From CAYJAZ01 sp964369185 (lineage in GTDB: Bacteria > Desulfobacterota > Desulfovibrionia > Desulfovibrionales > Desulfovibrionaceae): 25,320 bases of DNA. The stretch is taken from positions 1 to 25,320 of the forward strand of contig CAYJEN010000019.1 of assembly GCA_964369185.1 (NCBI GenBank), written 5' to 3'. This document shows, piece after piece, positions 14,958-22,754 of the stretch (within the stretch, counting starts at the first letter, position 1; the number at the start of each line of letters is the position of its first letter). Position numbers and translations under genes: made by a program. Below the pieces are notes generated by a model. It worked only from the letters and a program-made list of their open reading frames with translations. It made no database searches and had not been told where the DNA came from.

Positions 14958-15812
14958 ATGATAAAGTTTATAAAATTATTATCTTTTTTACTTACATATG
15001 CACTTTTTTATGCTCAATTTTGCTTTGCTTCTTCTTTTGAGTGGCTTACTCTTGAAGACGGACTAAATTACATGAGGCGAAATGAAAAACTTATGCTCGA
15101 GAGTTCAGGGCATGAGAAAGAAACTCTTTTTGACTTACATATAATTCAAATTGATACATCAATTTATTCTATCGACTTATTTGGTAATTTTACGGAAAAT
15201 CAATCTTATTCACTCCCACAATGGGGAAAAGAGAAAGAGTTGTTGGTTGCTCTTAATGCGTCTATGTACTTGCCTGACAGAAAAACAAGTACAGCCTATA
15301 TGAAAAATAAAGATTTAATAAATAATGATAGAATTGTTTCTAAAATGAGTGGTTTTTTTCTATCAAAAGCGAAAAATCCTAATGATATTGAAACTATGTT
15401 TGTTGAAAAATCTAATGCAAATTGGGAACAGCTTCTTGAAAAATATGATATAATAGTTCAAAACTATAGAATTTTAGGTGATTTTAATCCTAGTGAGCAA
15501 AAAAGTAAGAATATGTGGAAACCGTCTCATAAAAAGTTTTCTATATCAGCTTATGGTGAAGATACTAATGGAATGATATATTTTATACTTTCAAAGTCGC
15601 CCACAAGTGTTTATGATTTTGCAGAATATCTACTTTCTTTATCGGAAGAGGGGATTGTGTTTAAAACCGTTCTCTATGCTGAGGGAGGAACAGAAGCTGG
15701 AATTTATATAAATACTCAAAATAAAACTACTTTTCTTTCTGGTATGAGCGAAAAAGCTTTTTTTGATTTTCCTGTTGAAATTCCTAATATTTTAGGAGTA
15801 AGAAAAAAATAG
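14958..15812 (+). CDS. Secreted phosphodiester glycosidase-like (NAGPA-type) protein
   Basis: 284 residues beginning with a signal peptide (MIKFIKLLSFLLTYALFYAQ, then FCFASS), so probably periplasmic or lipid-anchored-free secreted. The mature part shows LLVALNASMYLPD, SGFFLSK and, near the end, YAEGGTEAGIYIN. These resemble the core and active-site region of the phosphodiester glycosidase (NAGPA, DUF2233) family, where the corresponding late motif is a DGG-containing loop; here it is EGG. The start is ATG at 14958 with TAGGAG 5 bases upstream, rather than GTG at 14952 inside that ribosome site. It lies 22 bases after the sigma-54 activator gene and is likely cotranscribed. Substrate unknown; a cell-surface glycan phosphodiester is a guess. 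Confidence 0.72.
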   Translation: MIKFIKLLSFLLTYALFYAQFCFASSFEWLTLEDGLNYMRRNEKLMLESSGHEKETLFDLHIIQIDTSIYSIDLFGNFTENQSYSLPQWGKEKELLVALNASMYLPDRKTSTAYMKNKDLINNDRIVSKMSGFFLSKAKNPNDIETMFVEKSNANWEQLLEKYDIIVQNYRILGDFNPSEQKSKNMWKPSHKKFSISAYGEDTNGMIYFILSKSPTSVYDFAEYLLSLSEEGIVFKTVLYAEGGTEAGIYINTQNKTTFLSGMSEKAFFDFPVEIPNILGVRKK

Positions 15813-15901
15813 AAATAAATCTTAACTTTCAATTTTATGGGAAATGATATACAAATTTTTTGAATGTAAAAATGAAAAAGTAGAAAATCGTAAAGGTAAT
15901 T

Positions 15902-17149
15902 ATGAAGAAATACTTAGTGATACAGCTTGCACGCTTTGGTGATATACTACAAACAAGGCGCTTAATAAAAAGTTTACAACAAGATGGTGAAGTAAGTTTA
16001 TGCGTTGATAAAACACAAGAAGCATTAGCAAAACTTGCTTATCCTGATCTTGATATATTGCCAATTTATGCTTTTGACGCTGATAAGTTAGAAGTTTTTA
16101 CTAAGAATATAAATCTTTTTGATTCAATAAAAAATGCAAAATTTGATGAAGTTTATACTTTAAATTATTCGCCACTTACTTTTGCTCTTTCAAGGCTTTT
16201 TAGTCCCGAACAAGTAAAGGGTTATTTTGTTGAAAACACACAAGAAAGACGCTCGGAATGGGTAGAACTTGCGTTTAAATATATGGCAAAACGCTATCAA
16301 TCACCGCTTCATATAGTAGATTATTGGGCATTTTTGTCGAATAATCCCATTTCAGCAGAGCTGGTGAATCCATCAGCTGTAGATAAAATGTATAGATGGC
16401 AAGAGGGAAAAGGTGCTTTTCAAATTGCTTTAGTTCTTTCGGGACAAAACAAACGTAGATCTGTTCCTCTTTCAAGTTATGCACAAATAATCAAAGTGCT
16501 TGCGACTCGATTCAATAAAGCTGAATTTATTCTTCTTGGAACATCTCAGGAAGATAAACTTGCACAAGAATTTCTTTCCTATTTTAAAGGAAATGAAAAC
16601 TTTACCTTACGAAATATGGTTGGTAAAACTTCAATGCCGGAACTTTTTAAATGTATTGAAGAATCTGACCTAGTTCTTTCACCGGATACAGGTACTTTGC
16701 ATTGTTCTGCATTTTTAGGCACTCCGACTCTTTCATTTTTCTGTTCTTCAGCATGGGCTTTTGAGACAGGGGCTTATGGGCTTGGGCATACTGCAATTCA
16801 AGCTACTGTGGACTGTGCTCCGTGTGCTGAAAGAGTAAACTGTAAGAATGTAAAATGTCATGATATATTTTCGTCGCCATCGCTTTTGGCTAGAATGTCA
16901 AAAAGAAAGACAAATAAAGAAGCAGAAAATTTTGCAATACTAGAAAGCTCTTTTGATAAAGTAGGGCTTATTTATCTGCCTATAGATGGACTTATTAAGG
17001 ATAGGAATGAGGCTGAAATAATGCGATCATTACTTTTTGAATATAAATATGGTGATGTTTGTATGGCACATAGTCAAAAAGTTGAAGATATTGCCGCAAA
17101 TTTATTTGATAGTACAAATTTTTTCGCTTCTGAAAAATTAGGAGTTTAG
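15902..17149 (+). CDS. Glycosyltransferase family 9 (heptosyltransferase-like)
   Basis: 415 residues with the GT-B fold of ADP-heptose:LPS heptosyltransferases. The N-terminus is MKKYLVIQLARFGDILQTRRL (typical RxGDxLxT), and the donor-binding half has FILLGTSQEDKLA and the family signature DLVLSPDTGTLHCSAFLGTPTLSFF. A cysteine group follows (CAPCAERVNCKNVKCHD), as in heptosyltransferase-related proteins of Desulfovibrio. About 70 extra C-terminal residues have no motif I recognise. The likely product is a sugar-modified surface polymer or protein such as LPS core or flagellin. The next glycosyltransferase starts 2 bases after the stop, with its ribosome site inside this gene, so the two act in one pathway. 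Confidence 0.88.
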   Translation: MKKYLVIQLARFGDILQTRRLIKSLQQDGEVSLCVDKTQEALAKLAYPDLDILPIYAFDADKLEVFTKNINLFDSIKNAKFDEVYTLNYSPLTFALSRLFSPEQVKGYFVENTQERRSEWVELAFKYMAKRYQSPLHIVDYWAFLSNNPISAELVNPSAVDKMYRWQEGKGAFQIALVLSGQNKRRSVPLSSYAQIIKVLATRFNKAEFILLGTSQEDKLAQEFLSYFKGNENFTLRNMVGKTSMPELFKCIEESDLVLSPDTGTLHCSAFLGTPTLSFFCSSAWAFETGAYGLGHTAIQATVDCAPCAERVNCKNVKCHDIFSSPSLLARMSKRKTNKEAENFAILESSFDKVGLIYLPIDGLIKDRNEAEIMRSLLFEYKYGDVCMAHSQKVEDIAANLFDSTNFFASEKLGV

Positions 17150-17150
17150 A

Positions 17151-18419
17151 ATGTCAAAAGCATTAAAAATATTAGTTGTTTTGCCTTTATACGGTGGTTC
17201 TTTGCCTATTGGTAATTATTGCGTAGATGCGCTTAAAGCTTTGGGTCATAAAGTTGAAGTGTTTAATGCTCCGGAGTTTCAATCATCATTTCAAGCATTA
17301 AGAAAGTTACAAGTTTCTTCTGAGAGAGGGGATTTCCTACAAAATAATTTTGCAAATTTACTTTCAGAAGCTGTGTATGCTCAAGCGGAAAAGTTTGCTC
17401 CTGACATAGTATTTGCAATGGCGCAAGCTCCACTTTCAAGACCTGTGCTCAAAAGATTTGAAAGAGATAAAATTCCAACTGCAATGTGGTTTGTGGAAGA
17501 TTATGAAATATTTACATATTGGCGCGCGTATGCAAATCTTTATTCTTACTTTTTTGTTATCCAAAAAGAACCTTTTCTATCAAAGCTAAAAAAAGGCGGA
17601 CAAAATCAAGCGCATTATTTGCCTTTAGCAGCTCTTCCAAACTTCCATAAAAAAGTAGAACTATCAACTGAGGATAGAACAAAGTATGGCGCAGACGTTG
17701 CTTTTCTTGGTGCCGGTTATGCAAATAGACGATATGAATTTAGAAGATTAATGTCCTATAATTTCAAAATTTGGGGTTCTGATTGGGAAGGCGATAATGT
17801 TCTTGCGCCTTATTTACAAAATAATGGAGCAAGAGTAAGTCCTGAAGAGTCAGTATCGATTTATAATGCAACTAAGATAAATTTGAATCTTCATTCGAGC
17901 GTAGAAAGGAAAAGAGATGGAATAGGAGACTTTGTAAATCCTCGTACATTTGAACTTGCAAGTATGGAAGCTTTCCAACTTGTAGATAGAAGAAGCCTTA
18001 TGAGCGAACTTTTTGTTTGCGATGGTGACGATAAAGAACTCCTTACCTTTGAAAATTTTGAAGAAGTTCCGGCTCTTATAAATTATTATCTTGCAAAACC
18101 GGAAGAAAGAGATGCGCTTACCAAAAGAGCATACGAAAGAATTTTAAAAGAGCATACATATATGCATAGAATGCAAACTATGCTTGATATTATTCAACCA
18201 AATCTACAAGAAAGAGACGGAATAGAATCTTATCTGACTGATATGCCTGAAGAGTTAAAAACTCAAATGGCTGAACTCTATAAAAAGCATGATTTCTCTG
18301 CAACAACAGCATTTGAAGACGTTGTTTACACTTTAAAGAGTGAATCTAAGCCTTTAGATTCTTTAGAAACATCTATTCTTTTCCTTGCGGAGTGGAAAAA
18401 GCAGTATGCAAAGAATTAA
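17151..18419 (+). CDS. CgeB-like glycosyltransferase
   Basis: 422 residues. The N-terminal half resembles DUF3880 (KILVVLPLYGGSLPIGNYC, then PTAMWFVEDYEIF near residue 120), and the C-terminal half has the Glyco_trans_1_2 features VSIYNATKINLNLHSS, GDFVNPRTFELASMEAFQLVD and KEHTYMHRMQTML. This is the CgeB/spore-maturation-type family, cytoplasmic enzymes often paired with GT9 genes in Desulfovibrio. The ribosome site AGGAG lies in the end of the GT9 gene. A C-terminal tail of about 70 residues extends beyond the catalytic core. The stop overlaps the start of tilS by 14 bases. Confidence 0.85.
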   Translation: MSKALKILVVLPLYGGSLPIGNYCVDALKALGHKVEVFNAPEFQSSFQALRKLQVSSERGDFLQNNFANLLSEAVYAQAEKFAPDIVFAMAQAPLSRPVLKRFERDKIPTAMWFVEDYEIFTYWRAYANLYSYFFVIQKEPFLSKLKKGGQNQAHYLPLAALPNFHKKVELSTEDRTKYGADVAFLGAGYANRRYEFRRLMSYNFKIWGSDWEGDNVLAPYLQNNGARVSPEESVSIYNATKINLNLHSSVERKRDGIGDFVNPRTFELASMEAFQLVDRRSLMSELFVCDGDDKELLTFENFEEVPALINYYLAKPEERDALTKRAYERILKEHTYMHRMQTMLDIIQPNLQERDGIESYLTDMPEELKTQMAELYKKHDFSATTAFEDVVYTLKSESKPLDSLETSILFLAEWKKQYAKN

Positions 18420-19440
18420 GCCTTTTAAACTGCAAGATTTGCCAAGAAAAGAAGCGCATTTTTGTTTGCATACAGTACATTTTATTGAAGATTTAGAATT
18501 TTCTCTTAAAGATAAAAAGTTAATAGTTGCTTTCTCGGCAGGGGCTGATAGTATGGCGGTTTTAGTTCTGCTGTCTTTACTGCGTGAAAAATATAATCTT
18601 GAACTTTTTGCTGTGCATATAGATCATTCTTTAAGAGAGGAATCAGCGCAGGAAGCAGAGTATGCTTTATCAGTCTGTAATAATTTGAATATTGAATGCG
18701 TAGTTATAAAAGAAGATGTAAACGCTCTTGCAAAAACATGGCAGAAAGGCATTGAAGAGAGTGCAAGAATAGTTCGTTATAAGCACTTTGAAGAACAGAG
18801 AAGTTTACGAAATTTTGATTATATAGCATTAGGACATCATTTAAATGATTTAGCAGAAGATGTTCTTATGCGTCAAATGCGTGGCACAAGCCTAGACGGA
18901 AGTGTGGGTATGTCAGCTCTTGATGGAAAAAGACATATTATACGACCTTTTCTCTTGACTGAGAAGAAAAAACTTGTGGAATTTTTGAATACGTGTAATA
19001 TCTCTTGGATTGAGGATAGCTCGAATTCCTCAGATGATTATATGCGAAATAGAGTAAGGCACACAGTTCTACCATTATTTTTAAAGGAAAACCCATCTTA
19101 CTTAAAAAATGTTCGCAGTAATTGGCTACAGGGGCAAAGCGACAAGCAGTTTTGGAGTAAAAGAATTTCTACCTTTATTCCATCAGATTCAAGCGAGATA
19201 AAACACAAACTTACACTTAATAGACAACAAATAATAAAAGAAGAAAAAGCTATTCGTTTGAGAGTGCTGGCCGAAGCTTTACGAAGAATTGGAAGTCAAC
19301 CGCAATCAGAAGTTCTTTTTAAACTTGATGATTTGATGTGTCTTAATGAAAGTAACAAAGCACTGAGTGTAAATAATAATGTTTCTGTTACAATAAAAAG
19401 AGATATAATCTTCTTTGAAAAATCAGAAATCAAGGATTAA
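18406..19440 (+). CDS. tilS: tRNA(Ile)-lysidine synthase
   Basis: Converts C34 of the CAU-anticodon tRNA(Ile) to lysidine with ATP and lysine, so that AUA is read as isoleucine. The PP-loop reads VAFSAGADSMAVL: the usual SGGxDS motif has Ala in place of the second residue. Further family features are FAVHIDHSLREES, ALGHHLNDLAEDVLMRQMRGT and the WIEDSSN segment with YMRNRVRHTVLP. The C-terminal part is shorter than in E. coli TilS; 344 residues is normal for a compact form. ATG at 18406 is preferred over TTG at 18385 and overlaps the preceding gene by 14 bases. moaA starts 3 bases after the stop. Confidence 0.92.
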   Translation: MQRIKPFKLQDLPRKEAHFCLHTVHFIEDLEFSLKDKKLIVAFSAGADSMAVLVLLSLLREKYNLELFAVHIDHSLREESAQEAEYALSVCNNLNIECVVIKEDVNALAKTWQKGIEESARIVRYKHFEEQRSLRNFDYIALGHHLNDLAEDVLMRQMRGTSLDGSVGMSALDGKRHIIRPFLLTEKKKLVEFLNTCNISWIEDSSNSSDDYMRNRVRHTVLPLFLKENPSYLKNVRSNWLQGQSDKQFWSKRISTFIPSDSSEIKHKLTLNRQQIIKEEKAIRLRVLAEALRRIGSQPQSEVLFKLDDLMCLNESNKALSVNNNVSVTIKRDIIFFEKSEIKD

Positions 19441-19443
19441 GAA

Positions 19444-20439
19444 ATGACAGCCTTTTTTGTTGATAAGCATGACAGAGTTGTGCGCTACCTACGAGTTTCC
19501 ATTACTGACAGATGTAACCTTTCTTGTATTTACTGCGTGGATGAAAGCCACTACATTCATCACCAATCGATTCTGCGCTTTGAAGAAATCGAGCGATGTA
19601 TTCGCATTGCGGTTGCTCATGGTATTGACAAAATCCGTATGACAGGAGGCGAACCTTTTGTTCGTAAAGGCTTTCCTGAATTTCTTGTAAGACTCCGTAA
19701 GGAATTTCCTACAATTGACTTAAGAGTAACTACAAATGGCACTATTATTCAGCCTCATATCCCTCTTTTAAAAGAGCTTGACGTGAAAGTAAACCTTTCT
19801 CTTGATTCTTTTATCCCTGAAAAATTCCAAGGTCTTACAGGTAGAAACTTACTTCCTAATGTTTTGGAATCTATGCACTCAATGATTGAGCATAAAATCC
19901 CGCTTAAAATAAATGCTGTTGCTATGAATGGAAGAAATAGTGATGAGCTAAAATCTTTCCTCGACCTTGCAAAAAATAATCCTGTTGATGTAAGATTTAT
20001 TGAGTTTATGCCTATGGGTGAAGATACTATATGGCAAAAAAATCTTTACTGGTCAGCGGATGATATTCTTAAAGAAGCACGTGAATACGTAAATCTTGCA
20101 CCTATCCCGCGTGAACCTAATAGCGATAATGGCGGCCCTGCTCGTATGTTCTCAATAGAGGGCGGAGAGGGTAGATTTGGAATAATAACTCCTCTTTCTT
20201 CACACTTCTGTGGAACTTGCAATCGCCTTCGTATTACATCTGATGGTAAACTTCGTACTTGCCTTTTTGATGACCATGAGTATGACTTAGTTGGACTTCT
20301 AAGAGAACCAACTACTACAGACGAAGAACTTATTGAATTTTTTAGAAATGCAACTTCAGAAAAACAAATAGGTTCAGAGCTTCTGGAAAAACGTAAAAAT
20401 GCCGTAGCTACTAAACGCATGGTTACAATCGGCGGATAA
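19444..20439 (+). CDS. moaA: GTP 3',8-cyclase MoaA (molybdenum cofactor biosynthesis)
   Basis: Radical-SAM enzyme that rearranges GTP to 3',8-cyclo-7,8-dihydro-GTP in the first step of molybdopterin synthesis. The N-terminal SAM cluster is C24-x3-C28-x2-C31 in DRCNLSCIYC, with the TGGEP motif after it. The C-terminal GTP-binding cluster is CxxC-x13-C in HFCGTCNRLRITSDGK and following. The protein ends with the conserved GG pair, which is needed for activity. 331 residues is the normal length. A ribosome site AAGGA lies 9 bases before ATG, inside the end of tilS. This suits an anaerobe with molybdo- or tungsto-enzymes such as formate dehydrogenase. It is the last gene of the run and is followed by a strong terminator. 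Confidence 0.96.
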   Translation: MTAFFVDKHDRVVRYLRVSITDRCNLSCIYCVDESHYIHHQSILRFEEIERCIRIAVAHGIDKIRMTGGEPFVRKGFPEFLVRLRKEFPTIDLRVTTNGTIIQPHIPLLKELDVKVNLSLDSFIPEKFQGLTGRNLLPNVLESMHSMIEHKIPLKINAVAMNGRNSDELKSFLDLAKNNPVDVRFIEFMPMGEDTIWQKNLYWSADDILKEAREYVNLAPIPREPNSDNGGPARMFSIEGGEGRFGIITPLSSHFCGTCNRLRITSDGKLRTCLFDDHEYDLVGLLREPTTTDEELIEFFRNATSEKQIGSELLEKRKNAVATKRMVTIGG

Positions 20440-20517
20440 ATTTTAGATTTTTTTACTTAAAATACGAATTTTTGAGGGGGAAATATACCCTTATCTAAAA
20501 ATGGTCTTAAACAAGTT

Positions 20518-20562
20518 AATCCCTCATCTAAGTTTGAAAATAAGTTTAGATGAGGGATTTTT
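20518..20562 (+). terminator. Rho-independent terminator after moaA
   Basis: Perfect 14-bp stem AATCCCTCATCTAA (20518-20531) / TTAGATGAGGGATT (20546-20559) with a 14-base loop, followed by TTTATA. Lies between convergent moaA and dnaA. Confidence 0.92.
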
Positions 20563-20586
20563 ATATAATCTTTTGAGAAAGAAAAT

Positions 20587-20621
20587 CTTCCTTTAAGTCT
20601 GTATTTCAGATTTAGAGGAAG
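20587..20621 (-). terminator. Terminator-like hairpin downstream of dnaA
   Basis: CTTCCTTTAAGTCTG (20587-20601) pairs with CAGATTTAGAGGAAG (20607-20621) over 15 positions with two wobble positions and a 5-base loop. On the minus strand the stem is followed by ATTTTCTTTCTC, a moderate T-rich tail, so it probably ends the dnaA transcript. Confidence 0.65.
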
Positions 20622-20675
20622 TAAGAATTTAAGAGCTTATATATAGAAGTCATACTTTAGATGACTATTAAATAA

Positions 20676-22139
20676 TTAAATATTAATGAAAGTTGCACGA
20701 GATTCAATCGCATTAATAGTATTTTTTAGTTTAATACCAATGCGTGAATTTTTCATAAGTTCAGCTTCTACTTGAGTAACCGCTTTACTTACTGTAGAGT
20801 GACGACGTCCAAGCTTAGAACCAATATCTTGCATGGTAAGTGCAAAGTGCTTTCTCATAAGATAGAAAGCGGTGTTTCTAGCCATAACGAAGTCTTGCTT
20901 ACGTGAGGTTGAAGTCAATTGTTGTTCCGTAATATCAAAACATGAACAGATAAGCGCAAGAAGTTCAGTAAGACTGTTATCAGGGTTTTGAGGAGCTACC
21001 TGAGCAATAATGCTATACGCAAGTTCAGGAGTAATTGGCAGATTTAATGTTTGCGCCTTAAGAAGAAGATTGTTAAGTGAGCTTTCAAGTAATCTCACGT
21101 CACCATCTAATTGTTGAGCAAAAACATCAGCAACGGATTCAGGAAGAGTAAAGTTTCTATAAAATGCTTTTTGGATAAGCATATCTTTCTTTGTATCAAA
21201 GTCTGGGTAATCAAGACTTGCAACAAAGCCGGAACAGAAACGTGAAGTAAGATGAGAATCTAAACCACGTAAATCTTTAGGAGCAAGGGAGGAAGTAAAT
21301 ACAACTTTTCCGCCTCTATCCTGCATTCGTTTTACGATAGAAAGAAGTTCTTCTTGAGTTTTTGTTTTGCCATTTAATATATGTATATCTTCAAGCAAGA
21401 GGAGGTCTAGATACGAGAATCTGTCTTTAAATTCTTTGATTGTATTAGAGTCTTTGAATCTGCAAGCTTGAATGAATTGCGAAGAAAAGTCTTCTGCAGT
21501 AAGATAAGCCATGTTTAAATGGTTTTGCTTACTTTCAGTATACATTGCTTTTCCAAGTGCTTGAGTTATATGGGTTTTACCAAGACCCGGCGCAGAGGAT
21601 AAGAAAAGCATTTCTGTAGAAGTATTTGGTAATAAAATATTTTTTGCAGCTGCATGAGCAAGTTGATTGCAAGGGCCAACTACAAAGGTATTGAAGCTAT
21701 ATTTGAGTTTATCAAAATATTGCTTGCTTGGGGTAAGTGGAACTGGTTGAAATGTGAATGGAAGAACTGCTTGTTCGTTAGAGGCGCGCATATTTACGGT
21801 AGGCGCAACAGGCTCTGTAGAAGCAAGAACAGAAGGAGCTGTAGGTAGGTTTTTAGCCAGTTCAACGGTTGAGCTAATGACTGAATTTTGTTCAGCAATT
21901 TCAACGATGATAGTAGGTTCGGCGCCGAGCACAGAAGTAGAGACTCTCTTGATACCATCAAGGAGTTTATCTTTTACCCAGTTTGAAGCGTAAGCCGATC
22001 TAGCGATAAGGCGAATGGTTGGTGTAGTTGAATTTAAATATTCAACGGAACCTTGAAGAGGTGCAAGCCAAACTTTGAATACACCTGAAGGAACTTCATC
22101 TTGTAACTGCGTGAGAATTTCAGACCATTGTTTTTTCAT
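20676..22139 (-). CDS. dnaA: Chromosomal replication initiator protein DnaA
   Basis: 487 residues. Domain I (about 1-80, WSEILTQLQDEVPSGVFKVWLAPL) is followed by a variable linker, then the AAA+ domain from about 133. Walker A is SAPGLGKT at 182-189, with Ser where most DnaA proteins have the first Gly (GGVGLGKT). Walker B ends LLLLEDIH (Glu250-Asp251), where DD is usual. Arg300 in SHLTSRF is a plausible arginine finger. The C-terminal duplex-binding domain has the signature DIGSKLGRRHSTVSKAV. No dnaN or gyrB is adjacent, unlike the common dnaA-dnaN order, and the gene is divergent from ligA. It may be the main initiator or one of two DnaA copies; D. vulgaris is, as I recall, annotated with two. 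The ribosome site is weak. Confidence 0.93.
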   Translation of the reverse strand: MKKQWSEILTQLQDEVPSGVFKVWLAPLQGSVEYLNSTTPTIRLIARSAYASNWVKDKLLDGIKRVSTSVLGAEPTIIVEIAEQNSVISSTVELAKNLPTAPSVLASTEPVAPTVNMRASNEQAVLPFTFQPVPLTPSKQYFDKLKYSFNTFVVGPCNQLAHAAAKNILLPNTSTEMLFLSSAPGLGKTHITQALGKAMYTESKQNHLNMAYLTAEDFSSQFIQACRFKDSNTIKEFKDRFSYLDLLLLEDIHILNGKTKTQEELLSIVKRMQDRGGKVVFTSSLAPKDLRGLDSHLTSRFCSGFVASLDYPDFDTKKDMLIQKAFYRNFTLPESVADVFAQQLDGDVRLLESSLNNLLLKAQTLNLPITPELAYSIIAQVAPQNPDNSLTELLALICSCFDITEQQLTSTSRKQDFVMARNTAFYLMRKHFALTMQDIGSKLGRRHSTVSKAVTQVEAELMKNSRIGIKLKNTINAIESRATFINI

Positions 22140-22233
22140 AGGCGTATACTTAATGAAAAACCGTTAAAGATTCAAGATGAATAAACGAGATGTCTTCTAA
22201 ATGAAGAGCTTTTTAATCCCCAATGTAAGAAAT

Positions 22234-22263
22234 ATTATAATCTTATGATTTAACACGTTAAAT
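22234..22263 (-). promoter_or_regulatory. dnaA promoter overlapped by a palindrome
   Basis: On the minus strand TTTAAC (22262-22257), 17 bases, perfect TATAAT (22239-22234), giving a start near 22227 and a leader of about 88 bases. The -35 element lies inside an inverted repeat ATTTAAC-ac-GTTAAAT (22248-22263, plus strand), a good place for a repressor of dnaA. The factor is unknown. Confidence 0.55.
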
Positions 22264-22299
22264 TGCTTTAATGGCTGTTTTGGGTAAAATGCGGAAGTC

Positions 22300-22699
22300 C
22301 TTTATACATCAGCAAATCTGAGGAGTGATTAAAGTTTTCAACAAAAAAATTAAGAAGTTGTACACATATAAAAATATTTATATCTAAAAATATCTCAAAT
22401 TTACTCTAAATATCTTCAATTTTGTTTTCTAAGAATGCTTTAAAAGGCTTAATTTTTTTAAAGTTTTTAATTTAAATTTTTTAAAGTCTTTTTCTATAAA
22501 AACAGGAGGTTAGTTTAAATATACTGTTAAGATTAGTGCATTTTTTATAACTTTAATGCATTTAAAAAGTTTAAAGGTGCTAAATTCCGCAATTTAAAAA
22601 AGTTAATATTCTTTAAAATTGCTTAAGATTTTTTAATTCTTAAATTATGTAAATAGATTAAAACAATTTTTTTTTGAATAGTTTCCCTTTAATTCCTAG
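22300..22699. other. Very AT-rich dnaA-ligA spacer, candidate replication origin
   Basis: By hand count only 65 of 360 bases (18%) in 22321-22680 are G or C, far below the genes around it. One near-consensus DnaA box, TTGTACACA (22358-22366, one mismatch to TTATNCACA), and two poorer ones (TTTTCAACA at 22335-22343; TTATACATC near 22302) stand at its left end. They are followed by repeated AATATCT-type and TTTTTTAAAGT motifs and many TTTAAA runs, resembling a DNA-unwinding element. No gene is seen between 22140 and 22754. This supports an origin only moderately because no perfect DnaA box is present. Confidence 0.4.
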
Positions 22700-22728
22700 T
22701 TGACGATAAGGCATAAATCTATTAAACT
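22700..22728 (+). promoter_or_regulatory. Candidate ligA promoter
   Basis: TTGACG (22700-22705), 17 bases, TAAACT (22723-22728), start near 22735, about 20 bases before the ligA ATG. Confidence 0.6.
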
Positions 22729-22754
22729 TGAGGGCACGAAAGAGGGAGAATACA

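Noticed and set aside
20046..20420. 124-codon minus-strand open frame inside moaA
   Set aside because: Antisense to the conserved C-terminal cluster region of MoaA, no recognisable protein.
22728..22754. Upstream TTG start adding nine residues to LigA
   Set aside because: This stretch contains the GAGGGAG ribosome site that serves ATG at 22755.
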